Source of the DNA: Eleusine coracana subsp. coracana
Taxonomy: Eukaryota > Streptophyta > Magnoliopsida > Poales > Poaceae
Direction of reading: 5' to 3'
Length of the DNA: 64,000 bases
NCBI GenBank assembly: GCA_032690845.1
Contig: CM064421.1
Location: forward strand, 41,592,963 to 41,656,962
Shown: positions 48,019 through 60,239 of the stretch, one piece after another
Layout: every line of letters starts with the position of its first letter
Numbering within the stretch: position 1 is the first letter of the stretch
Notes under the pieces: model-generated
What the model was told of the DNA's origin: nothing
Database searches by the model: none
What the model saw: the letters and a program-made list of their open reading frames with translations, nothing else
Program-made: the position numbers and the translations under genes

Positions 48019-51000
48019 TAGTTCATCAAAAAAATGAGCTCACCATGAGGTTTTAATCTTCCTAATCCAATCAACACAATAAACATTGTCTCTGAAGCTG
48101 CAGTCACTAGTCCAATTTGATTCGTTCAGAGAAGTCCAAAATCCACGACGGAGAAGCTCGAAGATATTTATGAAAGTGACTCGTGGAGTTGTGCAAACCA
48201 GATGTCTGCTTGATCAACAAAAGGCTTTACTGCAAGTTGCAAATAGAATTGTCAGGTGTGATATCAAGAGACACCCGAAAAAACTATTGCACTGTGTGCT
48301 TCAGCAGTCAATGAAACAACGCACTGCTTGTCATCTTAACTGATGGGATTGGAATTTGTATATAGTCAGAAGAGAGAGAGAGAGAGTAAGATACAACAAT
48401 TTAGAACCCAGCAAGTTGCCGGTGCTGATGCCTACCATATCTGTTTCGATCTTCGCAGAGACAAAATTATCGCTGGTTAAGTACCAACGACTTCTACTTG
48501 TACATATACTACGACGCGGATAAACAAACTTGTCTCTTCACTTATCCCATTTTTAAGTAGCACAAGTTCACAAACTAGACCAGAGCTCTTGACTAGGGTT
48601 CACACTAATCCGGAAATCAGTTTTCAGGAACTGAAATTGCTTCCACGTCAAAATGTGCTTCCAGTCATGCCCAAACAACAGAGCCGGCAGTTATGACTTC
48701 TAAGAAAACAAATTCAATCACAATCTCTGGAGCAACCTGTTTGTTGCTACTGCAGCAGAGTCTGTAGGTCACGGTTTATCTGGTAGGGACCCAAGGTTCA
48801 GGCATCTCGGTTGATCAGTTAATATTTTTTTTTTGGCAGTATTCAATATTTCATAATTGGACGATCAAGACATAATATTTTCTGATCCATTATATTATAG
48901 CATCTGAAATTTACATTGACGAATAATTGTGCTTGCCAAGTTGCCATGAGCATCACTCTCGCTCGGTATATTCTAGAGAGAACTATGGTCATGGCTTAGC
49001 TCACACAGTTGCTTGGTCTTGTGTATCTTCTTGAACCTTCTACTTGCTCTGCTTCTGTGCTCCCCTGGACCCTGTGAGGCTGTGACACGACTCCGTCATG
49101 ATTTTCCTCTATGCACTTGTGGTCATAGCAACTTCCCTACGCTCACGCTGTGGACCTGGGATAAGGGAACGAGGCTCTCTTTCCCCACAGGTCAATGTCG
49201 CTGGTCAAGTTGCGTCGCTAGGCTTAGCATTTCGGTCAACAGTTTTTGGCAGCAGCCGCTTGCTTCCGTCATTCCTGCCTGACACAAGTTATTAGCTAGT
49301 ACAAAGCTCATCGTGATGTGTTCGTTTCCTGGGGCTAGTACATGCTAAATTTATCCTTTCCTTTTGCCTTCAAGCTAAAGTCATCCCTCGCATGATCTAA
49401 CACTGCAGACGACCGCACTACCTCACCAAATCCTCTGTTTCCCCTTTCGTGGACCGGCGCCGCCGATGATCGCTCATAGGGCGAGTGTGGCGAGGTTGAA
49501 GCCGAGATAGTCTGTTCATTACCAATATATAATTGCCGACCTGTTAGTGGCGTGGGATATTTAGAAGCATCATCTGTTGGCTGTCTGGCTGCACCTAAGT
49601 CTTGCCGTTAACAGAAGTTGGCGTTTGCCGACCGAGGCCCAGCCAGCATCGCGACAGGAAGACAACAGCAAAGTGGGGCCTGGGATTAGGAGGATTAGAT
49701 GGCAAGATTTTTGAGCGAAATGCGTGCGTGTGCGAGGAACTGGTTTGAAGGGATCAATAGGACCGTATTTGTTGGTGGCTGAGTTTGTGAGTGTCGTCGA
49801 GCTAATCATGCTCGAGTTAAGTAAGCCTTCGCCTTTGTCGTTTACCCGGATGTGCTAACGGGCGAATCTCTTTAACTACTCGTGTTATTGTTGTGTGATT
49901 GGCTGTGATGTGTGGATTTCAGTGACAGGAAATTAGCAGACTGCGTCCGCCAATCGGGATGGTGGCGTAACTTAATCTAGCGTCGCGTAGTGCCGTCAGT
50001 GCGAAGGCAAGCGCATACGCGCCAGCCATGTTACCGGCGGTAGATTTCGGCGACGGGGAAGGAAGCGGGGGGAGAGCCGAGCAGCAGAAGGGTGTAACTG
50101 TAACCTGACCTTGATTCCGTTGAGGGAGGACGGCGGCCCTTTCTCCGCTCGGCGCTTGACTTGGGCTGGTTGCCCAGGCCGGGCGTGTAAATGACTCCCG
50201 GCGCGGCGCGTTTCCGGACTTGACACTTGGAAGGCCGGGTATTGTAAAGGGGCCCAGCCCAGTTGGACGTCCGCCATCCGAGGTTACAGGCCAGGAAAAG
50301 TCACTGGGCTTTTATGGGCCAACAGCTAGAGCAGACACCGCTCTCCGACTGTATACCGACCCCCCCCCCCCCCCCCCTTTTTTTTTTTCTTGAGCAAGTC
50401 TGTATACCGACTTTTTGAAGAGTGATGTTGTGGGTTCACATGCTGGCCATATTCGCATCCTAAAGCAAGCGTGCACTCTACTCTACTCTCTCTACAGTAC
50501 TAGTTCTCAAGACGCCATAGTTACGCCCACGCTGACCACCGGCATGAGTTAGGAATTACTCTACCACGAATCCTTTTGTCGTGTGCTTTGAGCTTTCGCG
50601 ATGGCGAACGGCCAATGCGAGCCTACCACTACCAGCTTCGCGCTGAATGACCAGTACTGGTAGCGTAGTCAGCAGCAGCGCAGCCGCTCCGAACAGCACC
50701 ACCAAAGAATATCCAGCGGATCGAGCGATCCCATCGGAACACGCACCGCAACTTGGTATTTCTTTCACACAAAGCAGCAATTGTTATTGCTGTGTTTATT
50801 TTGGCGAGGGATATGCATGTACCAGATTGAAAACGTTGGGCGTTTGAACGTGGTAACGGCAGGTATCTATCCGGACCGGTCCAAGAGGACAGGCTCCTGC
50901 ACGGTGTTTCGACAAGCACAAGAAACATGCATGTCCGACCATCTCCGAGGGAAAAAAAAAATACTATGCGGCACGTTCTTCTTTGTCACGTACGATCCAA

Positions 51001-51220
51001 GCCACGCCGCTCGATGGAACATCGATCAATCGACAGGGGTCAAGCTCGATCGATCCGCACATGGGGTTCACAAAGGAACAATGTTCTAACGACTGGCATC
51101 TCGATCCTCCAAGTTCCAAGCGCTGTATAAATATAGTAAGATGGCGCTGGAGTGACACGACACACTAGTAGTTGAGATCAACATCTCTTACGCGCAGCTC
51201 CGTTAATTCCGTTTTGAGAA
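48019..51220. other. Intergenic between the Harbinger element and the phosphatase cluster
   Basis: No gene is supported. It contains a short GA repeat near 48371 and a homopolymer pair of C then T at about 50361-50389. Frames such as 49013-49282 lack an ATG start and any family resemblance. Confidence 0.5.
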
Positions 51221-51232
51221 ATTTATATGTAA

Positions 51233-51745
51233 TATAATAATAAAATGTGGCTTTGTTTAGAATATATTAAACAAATCGAATTTAGTTGATACACTCTACT
51301 CTACGATTCTAGAAAAATTTGTCTGACACAGACTATGATCATTTAACTATTATTTTTAACTTTTCTATCTTAATATATAAAATATGTCAGAATTTGAAAC
51401 TTAGCATAAATATACATGGTTGTATTATCTATCAATAGAAAATAGAGCTAGAATTTTTATGACTATTTTTATTATTTATTTATTATTTTAATATTTAATT
51501 TATTGAGCAAGCCATCCAAACAATTAAAAAAATCTAGCTCTATTTTTATGATAGAAAATGTAACAAATTATATTTGTACAAAGTTTTAATTTGTGACATA
51601 GTTTATATATTAAAATAAAAAAATTAAAATAAAAAAATAAAAATAAAAAGTTAAATGATTATAGTATGTTCAAAACAAATTTTCCTAGAATCTAGTATGT
51701 ATCAGCTAAATTTGATTTGTTTATTATGGTCATAATAAAACTACG
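51233..51745. repeat. Foldback element (arms about 210-240 bp) upstream of the first phosphatase gene
   Basis: The left part (AAACAAATCGAATTTAG, GATTCTAGAAAAATTTGT, TGATCATTTAAC, TAATATATAAAATATGTCA, AAATAGAGCTAGA) recurs in order on the opposite strand in the right part with scattered differences. Such AT-rich inverted repeats are typical of foldback MITEs. It ends about 255 bases before the ATG of the first phosphatase. I did not find a clear target duplication. Confidence 0.75.
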
Positions 51746-51918
51746 TTTTGTTGGTGTTTTTGAGACAAATTTCACTTCATTTTCCTGAGCGGTTGAAAAG
51801 TGAATTTTTACCTTATGGACGGAGAGGCGTGTCGTCTCATTTCCTGTGTTTTGTGCTGCGTCTCCCTCCCGCGCCCGCTTGCTGCTACCTATAAGCAAGT
51901 TGGTGCTTCGCCCTGCCC

Positions 51919-51926
51919 TTATATAT
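51919..51926 (+). promoter_or_regulatory. TATA box of the first phosphatase gene
   Basis: TTATATAT lies 75 bases before the ATG, the right distance for a TATA box with a short leader. Confidence 0.6.
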
Positions 51927-52000
51927 CAACCTGCACGGCTGGGTGCGCAGCGCAGCCCGTCGTTGTCGTTCTTCTTCGAGTCCTCGACTGCCGGTCAGCC

Positions 52001-54432
52001 ATGACGAGGAGCGATGCTGCCGTCCTTGCCATCATGGCCATGGCCGCGGTCCTCTGCGCACCGGCCGCCGCGGAGCTGACGCGGCTGGAACACCCAGCCA
52101 AGAACGACGGGTCGCTCAGCCTTCTCGTCATCGGGGACTGGGGCCGGAAGGGGGCGTACAACCAGTCCCGAGTCGCGGAGCAGGTACGTCGTAGTAACGG
52201 CACCATCCATCCAACTCATTCCTTGCTATATATCATCTTGATCACTGGTTGTTCATGGTATTATGTTTCAAATAAATTCCTTTTCTAAAAAAAATGATCC
52301 AAATTAATTACAGCTACTGGAAAGCTGGTCTTTAAGGCCAGCGCTGTTCGTCAATATAGAATTCTTTATTGAATGGATAAAGCAGAGGGGAATTTTGCAA
52401 AGCAAACTGATTAGTTCTTCATTTCCTTGCGGATTAAGCAAACTGATTACTTCGAACGTTCAGATCGCCACTTGTCGTTTTTTTTTTGTTTAATACGTGA
52501 AAAAAAGCCGTCGAATCTTGCTTGCGCAGGCCGAGAGCACTCTTTGAAAGAAAAAAAAAAGCTATGCTTGTTGGCTTAGTGCGCATCGATATGGATCATG
52601 GATCAGTGCTTAGCTAGTGCTCCATCCAACATTGCAACTTTGCTGTGTCTGTGTATTGTGCCCGATCAAACATTGTGACTTTTGCTCTGTATTGTCATAC
52701 GTTCACAAAACTTATTAAAAGAAGAACATTCTGAACACTTTTCGAAATGATACAACCCATACTTTGCTCTTGTCAGATTCATTTGCTTCTAGGAAACTGA
52801 AATAGAAGATTACATACATTGCATCGTTTTTTCTTGTGTCTGAACTCTGGAGAGAGCGATAATCAACTCTTCGTGCAGATGGGAAGAGTTGGAGAGAAAC
52901 TCAACATCGACTTCATTGTATCTACTGGGGATAATTTCTACAAGAACGGCCTCAATGGTGTGGATGACCAGCAGTTTGAAGAATCATTCAGTGATATCTA
53001 CAAAGCACAAAGCTTACAGAAGCCGTGGTATCTTGGTAAAGAACCCATTCTTTCCTGTCATTTGCGTTTGCAATCTATCATGTGTAAGTGATAAGTGAAA
53101 GATCAAATGATTTTTTTTCTTTCTTTTTCAGTACTGGGAAATCATGACTACAGGGGTAATGCGCTAGCACAACTTAGCCCGGTCATGCGGAAGATTGACA
53201 GTCGGTTCATATGCATGAGATCATTCATTGTTAATTCAGGTACAAACACACAGCATGTTGTATTCGAACTGAAAGAAGATGCTCCCTCTGTTCACTTGTA
53301 TTTGAGGTTGGGAGAACTAGTTTGCCAAAATTATTAGTATGCTAATGAAAGCTGACAGCGTGACATCAACCCTCTGTCTGTCAGAATTTGTGGATTTCTT
53401 CTTTATTGATACCACCCCATTTCAACTGAAGTATTGGACTCACCCCGGCAAAGATCACTATGACTGGAGAGGAGTAGCGCCTCGAGGAAAATACATTGCT
53501 AATTTGCTGAAGGTGCATGTTTGAAAAGAACCGCCATCGATGCTTTAAAAGCTACAAAACATCTTTTGTAATTTAATTTTGTGGATTCTGGAATGCAGGA
53601 TTTGGATGATGCCCTGAAGAACTCAACTGCGAGGTGGAAGATTGCCATTGGACATCATACCATGAGGAGTGTCAGTGAGCACGGTGACACCATAGAGCTT
53701 CTGAAACTACTACTTCCAGTCCTCAAGGTCACTCAGAAGTAACCTCAATCAGTTTCGGCTTTCAAAAAAGCTCCATAAAAACTGTCTTTTGACTATAATT
53801 TCACACCATTCAGGACAATAACGTCGACTTCTACATCAACGGGCATGATCACTGCCTAGAGCACATAAGTAGCAGAGACAGGTACAACACAATTTATTAT
53901 TAAGTTCATATAAGTATTCTTTGTCGAAGCGCAATGTAATCAAGTCTAAAGTTTTATGGTATATATTACTACCAATAAATTACTAGTTGTAAAAGCTATA
54001 ATTACTAGTTGTATGACCAGCAGTACTAGTAATTACTAGTTGTACAAGCAGTAATTACTAGTTGTAGATTGCTTCTATAACTAGTTGTACAATCAGTAAT
54101 TACTAGTTGTAGATTGCTTCTACAACTAGTAACTACTAGTGATAATATGCATCATAAAGGTCCTCAAGTTTTAACCTTATACAATTATTTGTTGTTACAG
54201 TCCAATCCAATATTTCACGAGTGGAGGCGGTTCAAAAGCTTGGAGGGGAGCCTTCCAGAGAAACAAAGACAAAGTCCGGTTCTTCTACGATGGGCAAGGG
54301 TTCATGTCCCTCCAGCTAAACCGGGACCAGGCTCAATTCAACTTCTATGATGTTTCCGGGAAGATTTTGTATCAATGGAGCTCAAGCAAAATGAACCACC
54401 TCCAGCCCATCACCAACGTCAGCGAAGAATGA
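52001..54432 (+). CDS. PAP: Purple acid phosphatase, low-molecular-weight type, copy 1
   Basis: Seven exons (52001-52183, 52879-53035, 53132-53239, 53385-53512, 53599-53727, 53814-53881, 54201-54432) give 334 residues. Residues 1-24 are a signal peptide, so the enzyme is secreted or vacuolar. All five metal-binding blocks of the binuclear Fe/Zn(Mn) centre are present: GDWGR (Asp46), GDNFY (Asp79, Tyr82), GNHDY (Asn117), GHHTMRS (His212) and NGHDHCLEH (His246, His248). It belongs to the small PAP3/7/8/17 group, which releases phosphate from monoesters and is commonly induced by low phosphate. NQS and NST can be N-glycosylated. It is followed 1.4 kb downstream by copy 2 with the same exon plan. 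Intron 1 is 695 bp; intron 6 contains a minisatellite. Confidence 0.93.
53976..54142. repeat. Minisatellite in intron 6 of phosphatase copy 1
   Basis: Irregular tandem copies around a TTACTAGTTGTA core (six or so CTAGTTGTA occurrences), with a longer TAGATTGCTTCTA interval repeated twice. Confidence 0.85.
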
Positions 54433-54899
54433 GGGAGACACAAAGCCGCCATTGATATGTTTGTACACAATTTCTTTGTGACCAGTGAAATTAATTTGGG
54501 AAGAAATGGGCTAGCTACGATACGAGGCTGGCGATATCACTGTCAAACAGAGGAAACGACATGCAATCCTCTGCTCTATTTGTAGCCGTGATTTGCTTTA
54601 GGTGTTAATAATTCGTTCGTCACTTCTGCTGTCCTAAATTGGAAAGCGATTTGTTAGCCTCCTCAAAAAAGAAACTGTGGTGACTGGTGCAGCAAACTTC
54701 ACCAAAAACATTCATTCAGTGTAAATCATGACGCCTGCCAGCCCATACGAAGTTTGATAGAAAATGTCCTTTCTACGCGATATCATTCCATATCGACAGC
54801 TCTAGCCTAGTAGATTATAAAACGAGACTATAAAACGAACAATGATTACCTGAACATGCGGGTAATGCTAATTAAGGGCATCCTATCCGTTTACTGTTC

Positions 54900-55083
54900 T
54901 TTTTTTTTTTTTTGAACGAAGTCGGCAGGGAAGATCCCTACCTGTATTTTTTATATATTAGAATGAAAAGAAATATGTACAAGTTACAAGGCCCTAGGCC
55001 CAAAGAAGACCCTAATCAAGAGATTAAGAGCGACTACTCAGGAATAAATCCAACAAAGTCTTTACACTTGGCTTGGCTATCAA
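54900..55083 (-). mobile_element. 5'-truncated LINE tail with target duplication
   Basis: A T-run (about 14) on the plus strand is the poly(A) tail of a minus-strand LINE whose 3' end reads GGGATCTTCCCTGCCGACTT then C. TTTACTGTTC occurs at 54890-54899 and 55084-55093, a 10-bp target duplication. Only about 184 bp were inserted. Confidence 0.78.
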
Positions 55084-55743
55084 TTTACTGTTCGCTCCTT
55101 CGCCAGTTCTTACCTGTCCGAGCTGTGATCTTCAGATCTTGGACCTGTCCAAGAGAGCGCCGCCAGAGACAGACGAGCCTCGTCATCCGAGATAGCTTCG
55201 CCATTTGCCAACATGGACTGGAGATACGCCCTACCCTATCCTTCTACAATAATGCTTGTATCGTGTCTTTGGCACATGGTTGGTGTTTATTTTCAATGGC
55301 ATAAACACACTGCCCCAAGTTCTCTAATAACTAGTAGTGATATTTTGGAGCTTCATGACGACAAACTGACAAACTGCTGCAAGCCTGACAAGCACTATCA
55401 GCAAGAAAGAAGGAAAAAGAACCCGGCAATCTAAGACACCGGGTACCATCGCCCATCACTCCAGTTGGCTGCCCCGCTCACCCACTACACAATAATGTCA
55501 CATTATCTCGGCTTATCGCTTTCTCACCGTGGATGACACGAAAGTTTAAAGGTGGTATTGACGTCGACACGAGCGATACGCGCAACTAAAACCGCGAAAA
55601 AAACTAATCCAAATTCCAAAGACATCAGCTCTAGGAAAATCGTTTGTCCATTGGAGGGACGGGTTCTCCGCCTACCCTTTCCTTTGCCAATGCTTGCAAG
55701 ACACCTCCCCCTAGTCTTGCTGCTGCGTGCAACTAATAACCAC

Positions 55744-55750
55744 TATATAT
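55744..55750 (+). promoter_or_regulatory. TATA box of the second phosphatase gene
   Basis: TATATAT lies 55 bases before the ATG at 55805. It implies a very short 5' leader. Confidence 0.55.
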
Positions 55751-55804
55751 TCGCCGTTCCGTTCCGCCACCCGTTGTCACCTGTTGTTGCTTACGGTTGC
55801 GGCT

Positions 55805-57990
55805 ATGGCGAACGGAAGCGCTGCCAAGGTCCTCGTGTTCCTGGGCGTTGTGGCAGCGCTTCTCTGCGCGCCGGCCACTGCCGAGCTGCACCGGCTGGAA
55901 CACCCGGCCAAGGACGACGGGACGCTGAGCCTGCTCGTCGTCGGGGACTGGGGCCGCAAGGGGACGTACAATCAGTCCCTGGTCGCCGAGCAGGTAACGG
56001 CACCATTTTTCTGCCACCTCGAAGTCTCGATCTTATTGTCAGCCGATGGGATTCGCGGTTTCAGATTCATGTGTTCTGTTCATCACAGTAGTGGTGAGGA
56101 AAGTTCGCCGGGGACCGTTTCGTATTGGGCAGGGGAGGTGAGGAATATCCGCGGCTGTGCGTAGGCAAGATGCCAGTTGTCGCTTCAGATTTGTTTCATC
56201 AATGCATAGTACTAGCTTTCTAGGATAAACAAATCTGAAGCAACAACTGGCATCTTCTTAACACACAAGAGTCGGTCGCCCAACGCTTGCTATTATTGGC
56301 GTGTGCCCAGTGTGCACCTGATCTTCTATCTTGTTTGCTAGTACTATGCATTGATGAAACGGTTTGGTCTCAAAGAGTAGGTGGATTTTCGGCAAAACAT
56401 GGGACACACAGTAATAGGAGAGAATTGGAAATGGGTTCGGGAAAATTTTGGATTGGTGAAGCACGTGAGTGGAGACAATCCGTGCTGAACGTATGTCGAT
56501 CTGATGTGAAACTGTCCCTTTTTTTTTTTAGTTTGCTCGAGCAAAACTGCTACTTCCTCCGTTCCTATATATATAAAAGCATTCCTAAGTGTAGGAATGA
56601 TTATATATAGGAACGGAGGGAGTACTAAGTAATGACAGTATAAGAGATTTTCCACGCAGATGGGTAGGGTTGGGGAGAAACTCGACATCGACTTCGTCAT
56701 ATCCACCGGGGACAACTTCTACGAGACCGGCCTGACGGGCGTGGATGATCAAGCGTTTGAACAGTCCTTCACAAATATCTACACGGCGGAGAGCTTACAG
56801 AAGCCATGGTACCTTGGTGAGCTTTGTTGATGCCTTGTTTACCAATGAGCTATTGCCATTTCTTGGTACAGGGCGACGTTAGTGTCTGCAATATCTACGT
56901 GTACACTATCTACTAACACTTGCACATTTTTGGTCTGCAGTTCTGGGGAATCATGACTACAAGGGTGATGTTTTGGCACAGCTTAGCCCCGTATTGAGAA
57001 AGATCGACAATCGGTTCATTTGCATGAGATCTTTTATCGTTGATGCAGGTAGAGTATCGCATTTTGTTCACTGAACTACTGAAGTAACAAACTAGGAAAA
57101 CACCTTGGACTCTGTATAACATACTAATGTTTTTCCTGATTCCTCATGTCTTCAGAAATTGTGGATTTCTTCTTTGTTGACACCACTCCATTTCAACTGA
57201 AGTACTGGACTCACCCTAAAGGCGATCATTATGACTGGAGGGCAGTAGCACCTCGAGGAAAATACATATCCAACTTGCTGAAGGTGCATATTTGGAATGA
57301 GTTCAGTAGTGATAAACAAAGCTATTATGGCACCAACAAAATTATTACAATATTATTTTGTGGATTTGTTTTAATCTAGGAGTTGGATGTGGCAATGAAG
57401 AAATCAACTGCGAAGTGGAAGATTGCTGTTGGCCATCACACCATGAGGAGCGTTAGTGACCATGGTGACACCACGGAACTTGTGCAGCTACTTCTTCCAG
57501 TCCTCAAGGTTACTTTCAAGGAATAGTCACAATTGATTTCGAACTTTCAGAAGGGTTCATAAAACAACATTTAAACGAAAATTTGACATTATTCAGGACA
57601 ATGGCATCGATTTCTACATCAACGGGCACGATCACTGCCTGGAGCACATTAGCAGCAGAGATAGGTGAACCTTCATTCTATATGAAGTATTTTATCAGAG
57701 TAATTTTAGATTTGGGTTAGCTGGACTAACCCTGATGTTCACTTTTTTATTGTTTCAGTCTGATTCAATACTTTACAAGCGGGGGCGGTTCAAAAGCATG
57801 GAGAGGAGTATTCCAGCCAAACAAAGATAAGCTCCAGTTCTTTTACGATGGGCAAGGGTTCATGTCCCTCCAGCTTGACCAGGACCAAGCAGACTTCGTC
57901 TTCTATGATGTTGATGGACACATATTGTACCAGTATTCCCAGAAGAGCTTGAAGAAAACACATCATCCAAGCTATGTCACTGACGAGTGA
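55805..57990 (+). CDS. PAP: Purple acid phosphatase, low-molecular-weight type, copy 2
   Basis: Seven exons (55805-55993, 56660-56816, 56941-57048, 57156-57283, 57380-57508, 57597-57664, 57759-57990) give 336 residues. Exons 2-7 are exactly as long as those of copy 1. The signal peptide is about residues 1-26. The metal ligands are intact: GDWGR (Asp48), GDNFY (Asp81, Tyr84), GNHDY (Asn119), GHHTMRS (His214) and NGHDHCLEH (His248, His250). It arose with copy 1 by tandem duplication. Intron 1 holds a small Stowaway MITE and an interleaved inverted repeat that copy 1 lacks. Role as for copy 1: secreted phosphomonoesterase for phosphate release. Confidence 0.93.
56167..56360. repeat. Interleaved inverted repeats in intron 1 of phosphatase copy 2
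   Basis: A 30-bp arm at 56167-56196 (starting AAGATGCCAGTTGT) has its inverse at 56227-56256 with one mismatch, leaving a 30-base loop. A second arm overlapping it (56193-56216, ending AGTACTAGC) has a perfect 24-bp inverse at 56337-56360. Confidence 0.85.
56553..56622. mobile_element. Stowaway-type MITE (70 bp) in intron 1 of phosphatase copy 2
   Basis: Ends match CTTCCTCCGTTCCTATATAT and its inverse (ATATATAGGAACGGAGGGAG), the usual Stowaway termini. TA flanks both sides (56551-56552 and 56623-56624), the Tc1/mariner target duplication. Confidence 0.88.
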
Positions 57991-59263
57991 GGCAGATCTG
58001 ACTGAATCACCACTTGAGAATTAGATTGGCTTAGCAATCTGTATGAAATTTGAAAGTTACTTTGTGTTAATTGGCAGAAGTGGTGCAAGAAGGAAAAGCC
58101 CTATTCCCTCGAGCTACAAATACTTGTCGTTTTGGATGAGGCATGTCCTCCAAAGCTTAGTTTTGGGCCACCACTAATTTCTATTAAAATACATTCATAC
58201 AATGGAAAAAATATTATATTATGATAGTATTTCCTCGCCCAAATGGACCATAAGTGTTTTCCCTCTTTTCTAGCAAAAAAGGAGAGCAATAATCATTTAC
58301 ATAATTGTATTTAAGACAGATTTGATGCGTAAATAATGTTCGTAAACCAAATGCCATACTATACTATAATTTAAATGTATAAATCATGCGTTCATGAATA
58401 CCGGAGTTAGTATGTATTATAGTTTACTTTTGTTTCAAAGTCCAATTATGATTTTATCTCTCGATTTTTAACTTTGTGATTTTACGTTTTTGATTTTAAA
58501 TTCGTAAGGGGTAAACTTTGTCTTTGTTTTGAAATCATAAAGTTTAAAAATAAGAGATAAAATTACAATTGAACTTCGAACAAGGGTAAAATGGCTACAA
58601 TCTCTCCATGTGGTGGTTTTGCCAGAAAAAACATGGTAGACCATATATTTTGCGAGATCTTCTACGGTGCTTGCAAGTACTGTGAGCCGTTCATTGCCTT
58701 AGATCTAATGAATTATAATTAAATAAAGGTACCATCCAAAAAATACTCAAATATTGACTGAGATACTTAAGTATTGAGGGTAAGAATGTAATCTCATATG
58801 TTGACCCATATAGAAAGTTAGATGCATATATAGGAAAGATCTCTAAGAACAGATTTTAATACCAGGAAGATAACTTCTACATAAGAGAGAACGATCATCA
58901 AAATAGTAAACTTTTCTTATTACCTAAAAATACAGATCATATATACTCTTTCTAATGGAGGAGCTAGTATACTACGCGTGCATGCATATCAATCGGCCAG
59001 AGTATTACATATAAGTTTGTTCATTTACCAGGTCATATATTGTGTTAAAATCTGTCAAAGTAGGGTCGCTATTTATTGGCTTGTATGGTAGATTAGAGAA
59101 AGAAGCAGCCGAGCTGCAAATTTTGTGACAACTGGCACTGGCATCATCAACCAAGAAAATGTTTCGAATACAAGTTCTGCAAAACAATGGAGATGATATG
59201 CACTGAGGAAGGAGAAAAGCCATTTAGTAATGGCGTAACTAAAAGGAGGAAGAAGAGCAGTTA
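57991..59263. other. Spacer downstream of phosphatase copy 2
   Basis: AT-rich with no gene supported. A foldback lies at 58441-58572: CAATTATGATTTTATCTCTC is answered by the inverse of GAGATAAAATTACAATTG, about 40-bp arms with a few mismatches. Confidence 0.6.
58441..58572. repeat. Small foldback repeat (about 40-bp arms)
   Basis: Left arm 58443-58481 and right arm about 58531-58570 are imperfect inverses, AT-rich, with a loop of about 50 bases. It is probably a MITE. Confidence 0.7.
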
Positions 59264-59545
59264 GGCTACTCTCAATGAGAGTTTCATTTTCATTAAATAG
59301 GATATTATGTCATCATTTTAGATGACGTGGTAAGAATTAATAAGAAAAGAGAGGAGAGCAAATTCATCTAGATGAAACCATGTGTATACTATTTCCAACA
59401 TATTTTGTGTCTTGCATGTACTCCTAAGAAACAACAAAAATAAAACTATACATTGTATGAAGTGTTTTATTTTTCAAACAAATGTCTTATTAATTATGTG
59501 GCAGTTTTGAAAACAACAAAATAAAACTTATCATTGGGACTAACC
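59264..59545. mobile_element. Tourist-like MITE (282 bp)
   Basis: It begins GGCTACTCTCAATGAGAG and ends with the inverse of GGTTAGTCCCAATGATAAG. TTA flanks both sides (59261-59263 and 59546-59548), the target duplication of PIF/Harbinger-derived MITEs. No coding capacity. Confidence 0.75.
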
Positions 59546-60239
59546 TTATGACCAAATTTATTATTAGCAATTAATTGTTGCAAACTTACCTTATTTAACT
59601 AAACTGTTATACCTGAGTTACCCCTGGGTCAATCAACGGCTGTGATCTTTTGTACTTTATTAGTACATCCCAATACTTTGCAAACACTTTAAAATCTCTC
59701 ATATTTTGCTATGAATAAACGCAGCCCCATGGCGAAGACTTCAAGGTTTCCGAAATCTGCGCCAGCAAGTTGCATATTGGCGCTCGAGCGACGAACAAGT
59801 TTTGTTACGAACCCAAGTCATCCGAACCCATCAGCTACCATCGGCCATCACTCCACTTTTTTCTTTTCGCAAGGGTTCGATTCTCCCTCGGAAACAAGAA
59901 GTTCTGGACCATCACTCCACTTGGCTGCCTCACACTGTCACACACTCACTGACTCACACACTCCAATCGTCCAAAATTCCAATAATGCAACAAGCTCGCC
60001 CACCCACGGACCACACAATGTGGCACGTGTACCGTGTCTTCTGGCGAGATGGCATCCATCGCTCTCGGCGAATCAAATGACAGTGTGACAAACCGCCAAG
60101 CCGCGGACGGGCCCCGTCACGCAATCACCGAACCATTGGTCGGACGGGGACTGGGACACCAAACCATTAAACCAAGTGAGTTGCCGTCAATCTGGGCCAC
60201 TTGTTCCTGCTTCGCACAGCGCCGGCAGGCGACGCAATG
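59546..60239. other. Diverged promoter-like region of phosphatase copy 3
   Basis: CTACCATCGGCCATCACTCC at about 59832 and CCATCACTCCACTTGGCTGC at about 59908 resemble the sequence upstream of copy 2 near 55446 (ACCATCGCCCATCACTCC then AGTTGGCTGCC). This suggests that the copy 3 promoter region was duplicated. No exon 1 sequence follows. Confidence 0.45.

Noticed and set aside
49013..49282. Open frame with a hydrophobic start resembling a signal peptide
   Set aside because: It begins at a TTG, not ATG; the ATG nearby is followed at once by a stop, and there is no family resemblance or promoter.
51131..52000. Search for the phosphate-starvation site GNATATNC before phosphatase copy 1 (and before copy 2 near 55740)
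   Set aside because: Only AT-rich near-matches such as CTATATATTC were seen; none fits the consensus fully.
60120..60180. GGGGACTGGGACAC as a possible remnant of phosphatase exon 1 (GGGGACTGGGGCCG)
   Set aside because: Only about a dozen bases match and neither flank resembles exon 1 in any frame.
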